Shown piece by piece: positions 1 through 9,352 of a stretch of DNA of 59,986 nt (its first letter is position 1; each line of letters starts with the position of its first letter). The DNA comes from Aurantiochytrium sp. KH105 (lineage: Eukaryota > Sar > Bigyra > Thraustochytrida > Thraustochytriidae). Position numbers and translations under genes: made by a program. The stretch spans positions 1 through 59,986 of the forward strand of contig BGKB01000277.1 in NCBI GenBank assembly GCA_003116975.1. The letters run 5' to 3'. The notes beneath the pieces are model-generated. The model did not search any database. It saw only the letters and a program-made list of their open reading frames with translations, and was not told the DNA's origin.

Positions 1-745
1 CCAGGAGGAGGGTCCATGCACGTTGCATGAGGCCAGAAGGTGCGAGATGCAGCACACACATACGCACGCAGGCACGCACGAGGTGCGGTGCAGTCGGTGC
101 GCAACGGTGAAAGCGACGCAGACGACTTGGCGGCGTGCGATGGATGCATGGATGGGTGGATGAACCTGCGAATTGGCGGCCGAGGGATGATGCAGAAATG
201 CGAGAGGAAGCGATTGATCGATCGACCAACCAGCCGACCTTGGCGAGGTGCACAACGCAATGGCAACTTTGAGGAGGCCGGCGGAAATGAATGCACGCAC
301 GACGATCGCAAGCGTTGCGAGCGAGCGTAACTGGCAGAAGGCGAAATGCGCGCAAGGCGCTTGCGTTGTAGCGGCGAGGACGGTCTCATCTATCTATAAC
401 TAGCTTTCGCCAGCGACACGGTGCGCGAGGGTGAGGAGGAGAGCGAGGCCGTGCAGAGAGGTGAGAGAAAGGCTGAAGCTGGCAATTTCTTTCCCAAAGG
501 TCAACGATTGCAGGACGGGCGGGGGAGGGCGTAGTACTAAAGTTACATAAGCCAGGAGGAGAGACGGCATTCCATCCTTGCCACGTCCATGGCCTGCACT
601 GCTGCGTCCATTCGCCCGCGCGTATGTGCACCGAGGCAAGCAAGCCCTCGCTCCCGTCGGACCATGCGAGACGCAACGCATTTTCTCCATCTTCTAAATG
701 ACGATGATGAGCAAGATGATGATGGCCATGTTGGCCGATCGAATG

Positions 746-782
<37 letters not shown>
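746..782. repeat. (CAT)n trinucleotide microsatellite
   Basis: Twelve uninterrupted CAT units. Depending on frame and strand this reads as poly-His, poly-Ser, poly-Met or poly-Asp, which explains several spurious open frames over it. Confidence 0.95.
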
Positions 783-783
<1 letters not shown>

Positions 784-1026
784 CATCGACAGAGAGCGCA
801 GAAATCCGTCGAGAGCAAGAGCAAGCGAACGCCCGCGGCCGCGACCTGGCGTGGCCTTGGCCGGCGCAGGCGGGAGCGGGAGCGGAGCAGAAGGCGCGGC
901 CGCCGGAAGTAAGCGCAAAGTTGATCCGGCGCAGGAGGCAGAGGACTTGGTAAGTAGCGCGCTTCTTCCGGGTAGTCGTGCGCAAGCAGTAAGCGGTGTC
1001 CTGCGCATGCTCTTCGGGTAGAACAT

Positions 1027-1050
1027 GAATGAATGAATGAATGAATGAAT
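1027..1050. repeat. (GAAT)n tetranucleotide microsatellite
   Basis: Six perfect GAAT units in a non-coding stretch. Confidence 0.95.
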
Positions 1051-1601
1051 GGCGGTATGACATAAGCACAACGGCGTCGCGGAGATCCGCTGAAAGTGGA
1101 CTCGCAGCGGACCGGGCCGGGCCAGGCATGAAAGGACCTGCAGAAAGTAGGTAGCTAGTGAGTGCAGCGAGCCTGCGCGCCCGGATCGAGACCCGCCGTG
1201 CCGTCGGCACAGGCTGGATCGAGAATGGAAGGCGCGGCGGTGGCGACCTCTGGGGCCCCAAAAGGCGATGGCGAATAGACAAGGAGGAAGAGCGATGATA
1301 AGGAAAAGCTCCGCAGATGCGCTGCGTCGATGGCGTGCAGGGCAACGGATCGGGAAGGGAAGAAGAGGGACGAACCTCTTGCACATGAGCATGGGCCTCA
1401 GGAGCAAGTTGAGCCTGAAATGAGACTCCTGAAATGCGACAGAAAAGAGAAGAAAATCTAGCAGCGAGGATAGGTACATAGGTTACTGCGGCAGACGGAT
1501 GGACGGCCGGGCCCGCTTGGATGACCAACCAGCCTTGACAAGGCGCTACAGGCCAGCATTGGCAAGGCGCTACAGGTCAGCCTTACCGAGGCTAGGCTAG
1601 A

Positions 1602-2378
1602 CTAAGCCGCGCGGCCAGAAGACGCGGGAGATAACTTTTTTCGCTTTGCCGGCGCCGACAAAGGCACAGGAGAAGAAGACAACGACGACAATGAGGACGA
1701 GGAAGACGAGGAGGTCAGGGGCCGGGAGGGCATGATCAGAGGCATCTCGACCAAGCGAGTCTTGCCTTGGCCCACAAAGAGAGCTGCGACCATGTCCGTG
1801 GCGATCTGAGAGCGGTCGGCGCGCTTACGCGCCGAAAAACGAGTCACCGTCTCGTTGCACTTGCGCTTGAGCGACGCCCGCTGATCGGAATCGCGCAGCC
1901 GCCCGACCAGATCCTCGAGGTCGCGATTGTACTTGAAGTTCGCGTTGTTGAACTGCGCCAGACGAAGACTTGCCTCTTCTTCGCGAGCCTCCTCGCGATC
2001 GTTGTCCGGCAAAAATCCCACAATCGACTCGCGGATCTCCTCCTCCGTGGCCTCCTGCTCGGGAGGCTTCTTCGTACGTAGGAGCTCAGGCACAATCATA
2101 GTCGGCGAGCCGTCCTGCGAAGCTGCGGGCGCAGTTGGTACCGGAACGGCATGCTCCAAATGACGTTCAGTCTTGCTGCTCACCTCTGCGAGCTGCTGGC
2201 CTACGTTTTTAAAGTGGCCCAAGAGCTCCGGCCATTCCGCCTTGTTTTGCAGAGGAGCTACGGGAAGCGAACTTGCCAATCGCGTGCAGCTGCCCAGCAA
2301 TCGCTTGCCGCTATCGTTGATCTCCTTGAGAATTGCAAGCGTCGCGTCTGCGCCTGCGCCGCCAGGACCGCCGCTCAT
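1602..2378 (-). CDS. MED8: Mediator complex subunit 8 (MED8)
   Basis: A 258-residue protein, likely the MED8 subunit of the Mediator head module that bridges gene-specific activators and RNA polymerase II in the nucleus. Two family landmarks are visible: a 'WPELLGHFKNVGQQL' segment about 50 residues in, matching the MED8 'WP..L..F..L..QL' helix, and 'VPELLRTKKPPEQEATEEE' near residues 96-115, matching the MED8 'VP..LRTK..PE.E' motif. The middle is helical and charged. The last 40 residues are Ser-rich and end in a basic AKRKKL patch, possibly a nuclear signal. The ATG at 2378 is the first in frame. It is divergent from the ABC1-family gene starting at 3092. Identity rests on motif recognition in a fast-evolving family. 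Confidence 0.75.
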   Translation of the reverse strand: MSGGPGGAGADATLAILKEINDSGKRLLGSCTRLASSLPVAPLQNKAEWPELLGHFKNVGQQLAEVSSKTERHLEHAVPVPTAPAASQDGSPTMIVPELLRTKKPPEQEATEEEIRESIVGFLPDNDREEAREEEASLRLAQFNNANFKYNRDLEDLVGRLRDSDQRASLKRKCNETVTRFSARKRADRSQIATDMVAALFVGQGKTRLVEMPLIMPSRPLTSSSSSSSLSSLSSSPVPLSAPAKRKKLSPASSGRAA

Positions 2379-3091
2379 TTTGTGGTTGCCCTCCTTTTAT
2401 CGAAATAGAAAAAGACAACCTTTGCCCGGAGGTTCTGGCCAACCAACAAAAAAAGAACTTCTTGCCCGAGACGATATCCCGTCCGCGTCGAGCTGCTTGC
2501 GTCGCGAAGCTACCCAGCCAGCTAAACTCGAAGCAAGCAGAGTAAAGATAAAGAGTCTTGAAATAGTACAGAGCGCTTGCAATTTGCGCTCTTTGCAGCG
2601 TCAAAAGCGAGCAAGCTGGAGCTGCGTGCTCGACGCCCACTTCGCTTCGCTCGCCCCTCGCCTCTGGCCACGCAGCACCGCGCACCCGGCGCCCTCTCGC
2701 TCGCGTCGCAACGACGGCCAAGCTCTCGCCCGCGGTGGCCTACCTCGACGGCGCGCGCGCGCACGAGAGGTCTCTCTCGACGCCCCTGGCCTCGCCGCGG
2801 CGCGCGCGCAGAGCTCCGTCCGCGCAGCCGGCCCCGCGCACGAAGCGGCTTCGCTCGGCCTGGCTTGGCTTGCTTGGCGTGGCTTGGCGTGGCGCGGCGT
2901 GGCTTCTTCGCCGTTCGATGATTCCGAGTTGCTGATCTGGTTTTTTTCTGCCATTCGAACGATTCGAACGAAGGCGAATTCAAATCGCCGTCTGCGGCTG
3001 CGACTCTCGCGCGGCGCAGCGGGCCCGAGCCGGGGCCGCGCGGCGGAGAGCAGAAGGCCGTAGCGCGGACGCAGCGGCGAGGCGAGACGCG
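2379..3091. promoter_or_regulatory. Intergenic region between divergent MED8 and ABC1-family genes
   Basis: 713 bases containing the upstream regions of both genes. It is GC-rich, with degenerate direct repeats of 'ggcttggc/ggcgtggc' at about 2855-2910 and a short 'attcgaacg' duplication near 2953. No TATA box or RNA gene was recognised. Confidence 0.5.
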
Positions 3092-5752
3092 ATGCTGCGC
3101 GCCGCAGGCATGGGCCTGGCCGCCGGAAGCAGGCGGCTCGCGCATGGCGCGCTCGCCATGGCGCCGCGCCGAGGCTCTGGGCTCGCGAGGAGGACGCTCG
3201 CGTCCGCGGGCAGCGGCAAGTCCAAGGCGCAGCGGAGCGCCGCGGACCTCGAGAGGCTTGCGGCCAAGATTGCAGAGAACCCCACCGACACGCGCAACAT
3301 CATCGCGGAGCTGCAGCACACGCAAAAGAACGCGCGCGAGGCTTTCCAGAGCTGGCGAAAGGAACACACCGTTTTTCTCATCAGCTCCGGCGTCATTCTC
3401 GGCGCCACCATCTTTGGCACCGGGCTGTACATTTTTCTTGAAAAGTACCCGAGCGCCATTGAAGCTTTTGTCGTGGAAAAAGCCGTGCGAGCCTTTGATG
3501 GCTCGCTCTCCTTCCGCGCAAAAATGCGCGTCTATCAGGGCCTCCCGGAGCCCAATCTGCCCGACTTTGAGACCGTCTTCATGCGCGCCATCGAGGAAGC
3601 CCTGCAGCAGGGCGAAAAGAGCGACGCCAAGGTCTCCATCTCCGCCGGCGACCTCCTCCACGGCTGGGCCGACCAAGTCGAGGCTGCCATCTCCAAAGCC
3701 GAGTCAACCGTCTTCCTCGCTGCAAAGACGCTCATGCGGTCTCGTCTCGTCGAAGAGGCACAGGAACTCGATACTTTGGAAGAGCGTGTCGAGGCCTTGC
3801 GCGAGATCTTTCCCGCGTCCGTGGAAAGGAACCAGGCCATCTCCGCCCAGGTTGATGCCCACCTCGCAGAATCGGACAAGTACGTCCCCGCGCACCTCAT
3901 GGAGCGACTGCGCCCGCAGCATCCGGAGACTAGCGCCAACGTACTGACCTCCATCCTTATTGGCGCAATTGCCTTCTTTCCGGGCCCCGTCAACAAGCTC
4001 ATTCACTTCCTCGACCAGCCAGCCATTGAGTCCGAACATGAGCGCGCAATCGTCATCAAGGAGATCGTCGACGATCTCAACATTACCGCACAGCAACAGG
4101 ACCTTGGCGCTTCCGCGGCCAGCGGCAAGGATGCTACGCCAGTGCAAACACCCTCGTTGCGACGCAGGCCTACGGGCCGCCGTCTTCTTGAAGACGCCGG
4201 CATCCTCCAGACAGCGCTGGAAAAAACGCTTTCCAAAATGAAGCAGCTCTTCGACGACCTGACTCCTGCAATGAAGACCTTTGTGTTGACGCAAGCGCTC
4301 AACACCACCATTAGCAACCTGCAAAACATGCCTCGCGTCGGCGGCGTATCTCCTTACGATCTCTACGTGCGCGCCATCGAAAATGATCTCATTGGCCCTC
4401 TGCGCCGTGACGCCCGCATCACCGAGGACATGCTCAAGGAGGTCAAGCACATCTTCTTGGCCATGCCCGGCGACCTACAGACCCGCGTGCTTCTCACGGC
4501 GCTACGGCATCCGCTGGCTCGCATTCCCCTCGACGAGGCTTCGCCCGAGGCCCAGGCCGAGCTTGTGCGGGATCTTCTCAGTAGCGGCGGTGTCGTCGCC
4601 ATCAAGCTCGCCCAAATGCTTGCCGAGCATCCGAGAATGCCCGAGGATTTCCAAAAGATGCTCGGCGACCTCCGCGACAAAAATGGGCCCATGCCCACGA
4701 CAGAGTACTGGTGGCAAATCCCGAGCTCCGTGCGTTCCACCATTTCCCACATTGGCCCATGTCTCGGAACGGGTTCCGTCAAGCAGGCCAACGCTGCCAT
4801 TTTTGAAGATGGGTCCAAGTACGCCGTTGTCGTGTTGCGCGCCCAAGTCGAAGACGAGGCACTCTCCTCGATTGGTGCTTTGCAGACCTCTGATGAACTC
4901 GGATCAGTCGCCACTCGCCTTGGTCGCCTCGTATACGGCGAATTCAATCTCTTCAACGAGGGCGAGGTTCTCAATGAATTTGCCTCCACGCTCATCGGCC
5001 AGCATCCTCTCTTTCACGTCGTCCGGGTTCGGCATCACTCGCCCAAGTGTCTTATTGAGGAAATTGCCTCGGGGACCTCGGTGGCTAACGTGCTCGAGCG
5101 CCCGCAGCGCGGCCAAAGTGCCCAGCAACAGCGCCGTCGCGTCTTTGACATGCTTGTCGAGTACCATCGCACCGTCATGGCCGCCTTTATCAAGGACGGC
5201 GTCATTCACTCCGATATTCATCTCGGAAACGCCAACTTTTACAAGGACATCGAGACGGGCAAGGAAGAGTTCATTCTCTTTGATGTCGGACAATTTGACC
5301 GCATTGGCCTCCCCGATACAAAAGCACTGCTCTGGACGCTCGCATCACTCGCCACCGATGAGTATCGTGTCCTACTTCGCAGCGTTGCACTCGCCCATCT
5401 CGCGTCCACCTCGTCGCTGCGCGACAAGTCATTCTCTGAAAAGGATGAAAAGAAGGAACTCCACAGACGTCTCGACGAGGCCTACGGTGAGGCTATTGCG
5501 CTAAACGCCGATGGCGAGAGCCCCGACAAGCGCACCGCATACATGCTCTTGCTTCGCGCTGCTGAAAACCGCGGAATCAATGTCCCCGCCGGTGCCTTCA
5601 GCGTTGCAAAGATGATTGACGGAATCGTCTCTCAGCAAGAGCGCTACGATCTTCCCCTCGTCGTCGACGACGAAATCGAGCACTTTCTGCGCAAGCACAT
5701 GACCTGGGGAGAGCTCGTCGGTATTGGCGCTCGACAGTTTCACATCTTGTAG
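3092..5752 (+). CDS. Mitochondrial ABC1/COQ8 (UbiB/ADCK) family protein with degenerate kinase motifs
   Basis: An 886-residue protein of the atypical ABC1 kinase family, whose best-known members (COQ8) support coenzyme Q synthesis on the mitochondrial inner membrane. The Arg/Ala-rich, acid-poor first 45 residues look like a mitochondrial presequence, and a hydrophobic segment at about 93-116 could anchor the protein. The family motifs are in order but altered: KxGQ reads KLAQ, the Ala-rich loop reads GTGSVKQA (about 560), the usual ATP-binding lysine is Val580 (AVVVLR), and ExD reads EFN. The catalytic-loop signature HSDIHLGN (His706, Asp708, Asn713) and the metal-binding Asp731 (DVG in place of DFG) remain. 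Residues 130-500 are a long helical region with no recognised domain. This may be a pseudokinase or a strongly diverged paralogue. Confidence 0.8.
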   Translation: MLRAAGMGLAAGSRRLAHGALAMAPRRGSGLARRTLASAGSGKSKAQRSAADLERLAAKIAENPTDTRNIIAELQHTQKNAREAFQSWRKEHTVFLISSGVILGATIFGTGLYIFLEKYPSAIEAFVVEKAVRAFDGSLSFRAKMRVYQGLPEPNLPDFETVFMRAIEEALQQGEKSDAKVSISAGDLLHGWADQVEAAISKAESTVFLAAKTLMRSRLVEEAQELDTLEERVEALREIFPASVERNQAISAQVDAHLAESDKYVPAHLMERLRPQHPETSANVLTSILIGAIAFFPGPVNKLIHFLDQPAIESEHERAIVIKEIVDDLNITAQQQDLGASAASGKDATPVQTPSLRRRPTGRRLLEDAGILQTALEKTLSKMKQLFDDLTPAMKTFVLTQALNTTISNLQNMPRVGGVSPYDLYVRAIENDLIGPLRRDARITEDMLKEVKHIFLAMPGDLQTRVLLTALRHPLARIPLDEASPEAQAELVRDLLSSGGVVAIKLAQMLAEHPRMPEDFQKMLGDLRDKNGPMPTTEYWWQIPSSVRSTISHIGPCLGTGSVKQANAAIFEDGSKYAVVVLRAQVEDEALSSIGALQTSDELGSVATRLGRLVYGEFNLFNEGEVLNEFASTLIGQHPLFHVVRVRHHSPKCLIEEIASGTSVANVLERPQRGQSAQQQRRRVFDMLVEYHRTVMAAFIKDGVIHSDIHLGNANFYKDIETGKEEFILFDVGQFDRIGLPDTKALLWTLASLATDEYRVLLRSVALAHLASTSSLRDKSFSEKDEKKELHRRLDEAYGEAIALNADGESPDKRTAYMLLLRAAENRGINVPAGAFSVAKMIDGIVSQQERYDLPLVVDDEIEHFLRKHMTWGELVGIGARQFHIL

Positions 5753-6256
5753 CAAAAAAGTATCACTCCATCTCACTCACTTCAGCATAGCCGACAACCA
5801 TCCACCGACCAATCCAGGCATCCCAATTAAAGTAAGGAAAAGTCATGAATCCACCCGCGTCCTTGCTGGCAGATCACCTTGTTGCCAAGTACGAATCGAA
5901 ATCCCTTTGCGGCCATGATCCTCATCCAAAGCTTATCACAACGTGCCAGCCTTCGCCGAGCGAGAGCAAATTCAGACGAAGAGCTACGTGAGGAGCAGCG
6001 TACTTTCGTAGAAGTCTTGATCGACCTCTTCCATGTCAGCTTTGTAATCACAGTAGGCCTAAATTCGGTCTCGTCATTGCCGAGCCTTTTTTTTTTTTGA
6101 GGGAGCTGCAGCTCTGAAGAGATACAAACTACGATCCTGGAATGCGCCCAGGCGGGGCGAGGACAGGAGGGCGCGGAAAGCCCCACGAGACGCGTAGCGT
6201 GCGCGCGAGGGGCTTGATTTGAGCAGGTCGCGAGCGCTAGCTCTGGCGCCAGTGAA
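5753..6256. other. Intergenic region, ABC1-family gene to four-helix membrane protein
   Basis: Holds the 3' end of the upstream gene and the leader of the downstream one. An 11-base T run lies at about 6088-6099 and the palindromic octamer TAGGCCTA at 6054. No gene was seen on either strand. Confidence 0.5.
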
Positions 6257-6865
6257 ATGTGCCTCTGCAGCCTGGCCATGAGCCATGTTGGCTTGCTCGT
6301 TGCCGAGGTTCTCTTCGCGACACCGATCATCTATCTTTGGCAACACTCAGAGGTGGACGGACCCTCGGGACTTGGATGGTTTCTCTTTGTCGCGGCCGTC
6401 GCGACAATTGGTTTCGTCTTTGTGTGCGCACGCAAGTGCTGCAGCAGCATCTTTCTGGTGAGATGCGCGGCGAACGCCGTTCTCGCCGTCTATATGCTCT
6501 GTCAGCTTGCCATTGTCGGCGTCGGTACCGCTTACGCGTATGCGTTCTTCTATCCAATTACTGGAGGTCGAGCCGAAGAGTATCGCAAAAGATATTTCAT
6601 CGACTACGATTCCGACATAAGTCACTTACAGTTTGTCATCGTCTTTAGCTTCGGTGGGACCTGCTCGGTCATCATGGCCTTTTTAGCTCTCATTTTAACA
6701 TTCCACGCATGGAAGGTCGCCCAGATCACGGATGACATTAAATCGACAAAGAGCAAGCGTCGTCAAGAGTACGATCCCGAGAGACAGCCATTTCTACCCG
6801 TTGCTAAGGAAATTGAGGATGACACAGAACCCCAAAATAATAAGAACACGATGCAATTAACCTAG
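6257..6865 (+). CDS. Predicted four-helix membrane protein, function unknown
   Basis: A 202-residue protein with four hydrophobic segments: about residues 10-28, 38-57, 67-100 (long) and 126-150. The first loop is short and the third is a polar 25-residue loop with acidic and Tyr residues. The C-terminal 50 residues are hydrophilic and mixed-charge (KSTKSKRRQEYDPERQPF), as expected of a cytosolic tail. There is no tetraspanin CCG motif and no claudin signature. I do not recognise the family. An ATG seven codons later (MSHVGLL) is an equally possible start. Single exon, same strand as the upstream ABC1-family gene. Confidence 0.6.
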   Translation: MCLCSLAMSHVGLLVAEVLFATPIIYLWQHSEVDGPSGLGWFLFVAAVATIGFVFVCARKCCSSIFLVRCAANAVLAVYMLCQLAIVGVGTAYAYAFFYPITGGRAEEYRKRYFIDYDSDISHLQFVIVFSFGGTCSVIMAFLALILTFHAWKVAQITDDIKSTKSKRRQEYDPERQPFLPVAKEIEDDTEPQNNKNTMQLT

Positions 6866-7234
6866 CCTAAGCCTTACGTAACATAATCAAATGCACGCCT
6901 TTTTGTTAATGTATTCTTATTCTCTGCTCTGCCGCCCTCGCTCGTTATTTTTTATTACCATCCCCTCGTATGGCCAAAAGCTCAAACAAGTCACAGAAAA
7001 TTTTGGCTGGGTGCGTTCATGAGCACGAGTCGCTGAGCGTGCCTGATGCAAATGGCCTCACATTTCCCGGCAATGCTGACGGCAAGAATGGAAAAGTCAA
7101 GAAAAAGAAATTACAGCTTGCGTATCACGATCAAAGGGCTGCAAGTAAAGAATGATCGCGCCCATCATGGTCCCCATCTAATTACTGTCAGGTCGGGAAT
7201 AGTTGTTGGTGTAATAAACAATTTGGTCAGAACT
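6866..7234. other. Convergent 3' region between the four-helix protein and WDR89
   Basis: AT-richer than the neighbouring genes, with 'ttttttattac'-like and 'aataaac' stretches of the kind found around polyadenylation sites. A 61-codon open frame at 6970 has no features supporting translation. Confidence 0.45.
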
Positions 7235-8940
7235 TTAGCGGCGCGACTTGCGACGCGCGCCGCCACGACGTACTGGCCCACGCTTCGCCTTGGCGTGAGT
7301 CCACTCGCATACAAGCCCATCCTCTCCACCGGAGAGAATCATGGCCGGCACTCCAGTCGTTGGATCTGGCCGCAAAAAAGCCACCGAACGCACGTCCTTC
7401 TTGTGACCCAAATTGCTCTGTACTGTGCACAGCTTTTGAACACCCGCAAGGGTAACGTCGCCGAGACAAATCGTGCCTGTGTGATCTCCAGATACCAGGA
7501 GCAGGGATTGGCTCCGCGATCCCGGCGGACCCTCGACATAGGCACAGTCAATCAGGAAATCAGAAGGCATACCTTGCGCTGCCAAACGCTCTCGGATCAT
7601 GGGAAATTCTGCCATTGCAACCGCTTTCTGCGCGTGGAAAAGATGCAGCGTCTCAGAATGTGTCAAACAATAGAGACACTCTTGCGAAGGGCCAAAGAAA
7701 CCAATCTTGCTCACCGGAGACTCCGCGTTCAGCACCGAGACAAGCGCGTCCTCCTCGGTCCGCTGCCGAATATCAAAATAACACACCAAGCCATCGAGTC
7801 CCGCCGTCGCAAGCTCCGTCTTCCGCATTGGATTGAAACGAATCTGCGTGATGCCTTCGTAGTGAGAATCCTCGTAGCTACCCAACGGCCGCGCGGCACG
7901 TCGATCCCAAAACAATAGCCTTGACTCTTCATCTTCGTCTGTGCCAGCTGCCAAAAGACTATTCTCCGCACCGACATCAATACTCAGAAACGGAACAGGC
8001 TCAGCTCCCGCTAATGGGGCCCGAAATTTCTGCTCCATGCGGCCTGTGCGACGATCCCACATGGCTGCGACACCATCCTCTGCACAGGTGAATACAGCAT
8101 GAGGTTCGTTATGGGAGTCCCCAAAGCTCAGACCGGTGACGCGGTCCTCGTGCCCAAGCATGACCTGAGTTCCGGCCGTAGTGAGTCCACGTTCGAGGTC
8201 GTACAATCGCACGCCAAAATCGGACCACCATGATCCAGCAAGCGTCCCATCCCAATTTGTGCTGACATGCATGACGTACACATCATCGTCAAGCTCGTCT
8301 CCATCTTCCTCGTCAGCGTGGTAGTTGGAGTCACTCTCCATCATGGGAGCACCGTCAGGAACGCCATTCTGCTGCACACCTTCTGCGGGCTTGATCGTCT
8401 TTTTGTGGGGGACTTTACTGCTGCCGCTCACGTCCACGTCATCTAGCATTGCATCATCGTCGTCTACATTGGTCTTTTTTGCGGTTAGAGGCTGCGATCG
8501 CGATTCGTGGGAGGTTGTCTCTTCTTGCTTTCCAGCAAGAGACGCCCCGGCATTGCTACCATTCGAATTTGTCTGTCCAGCGCAGCTTGCAACGCTGTTG
8601 ACAAGCTCAAAACCGCTGATCTGCGCAGTTTTCAATCAGGTGACGTGGCGTTGCGTGGCGTCAGTGAATCTGTTCTTTTAGTTCGTGTCGAACAACATGC
8701 TGGGCCTCCACCAACCCACTCTTTTCGACACCGCTCCCTAGCAGCAAACAAGGACCGGACCCTTCGTTGTCTTGTCTCCTTTGGTCGTGTACTGTCTCGT
8801 TTTCACTGCAATCAACCCCCAAAACGTACCAGCGAGTGCGTGAGCGACTTGGCCGACTCCGCAGCAGCGCCTTGCGTCCTTGCCGCGTGCAAGGGGTCGA
8901 CCTTGGCCGCGTGCCCCGCTTTGCTCTGCTTCGAGGCCAT
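7235..8940 (-). CDS. WDR89: WD-repeat protein 89 (WDR89), two exons
   Basis: Exon 1 is 8940-8830 and exon 2 is 8620-7235, joined in phase 0 to give about 498 residues. The open frame of exon 2 has no ATG near its 5' end and a stop just upstream. Removing a GTACGT...GCGCAG intron joins it to MASKQSKAGHAAK, ending SLTHSL. The protein is a WD40 propeller: visible blades include GHEDRVTGLSF...MWDRRTG, LLFWDRR and GGEDGLVCEW near the C-terminus. The pattern of an aspartate-rich 'AGTDEDEES' loop followed by 'ITQIRFNPM' and 'EEDALVSVLN' matches WDR89. An acidic low-complexity stretch precedes the propeller, and the basic tail (RRGGARRKSRR) suggests a nuclear or nucleolar location. It is divergent from ITFG2. 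Confidence 0.8.
8621..8829 (-). other. Intron of WDR89
   Basis: 209 nt, donor gtacgttt at 8829 and acceptor ctgcgcag ending at 8621, phase 0. Inferred from the missing ATG in exon 2, the in-frame stop just upstream of it and matching phases. Confidence 0.7.
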
Positions 8941-9352
8941 CTTTGCTCGCACGAAATCGCGCGGAAGAAGAACTCGATCGAGCGCGGCCTCTCGCGCTCC
9001 GTTTCTTCGCGCTCCTTGCCGTCGCGCGCTCCGCCAGAGGCGTCTCTCCCTCGCGACGCCAGCGCTGCGCGCGAAGAAACGGAGTCTGCCTGGCCGAGCC
9101 AGAGCTAAGAACCCATCCATCCGCACCACGAGTGCCACTCGTCGCAGGAAACCGCCAATTCCGTAACCGCGCGCAACCGAGAGCGTCGGTTTCGAGCGCG
9201 TGTAGCGGCCAGAGGCGGATACTTATTGCCAGCGTCGAGCACGGCACGCAGACAGACCTCATCGAGTCGCCCGGGCAGCGCTGCAGCTGCACCCCCGCGC
9301 GCCACCGCTGCTCTTGCCCAGAGCTCTCGCCCTCGCGAGAAGCGGAGGGACC
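8941..9352. promoter_or_regulatory. Shared upstream region of divergent WDR89 and ITFG2
   Basis: 412 bases separate the two start codons, so the promoters must lie back to back. The sequence is CpG- and 'gcgcgc'-rich with no TATA box that I can identify. Long open frames across it on both strands are GC artefacts. Confidence 0.5.

Larger units (their letters stand above)
1..1601. other. Left-edge region without a supportable gene
   Basis: Both strands carry open frames here, but they are low-complexity translations of simple repeats and begin at non-ATG codons or lack recognisable domains. One plus-strand stretch around 900-950 reads SKRKVDPAQEAEDL and is followed by gtaagtag at 950, a good splice donor, so an exon of an unknown gene is possible. 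I could not find a partner exon. The right end (about 1534-1581) is a two-copy 24-nt tandem repeat sharing 'aaggcgctacagg'. Confidence 0.4.

Noticed and set aside
386..1528. 380-codon minus-strand frame with a poly-Met run
   Set aside because: Driven by the CAT microsatellite and GC content, not starting at ATG context, no domain; overlapping frames on the other strand are equally open.
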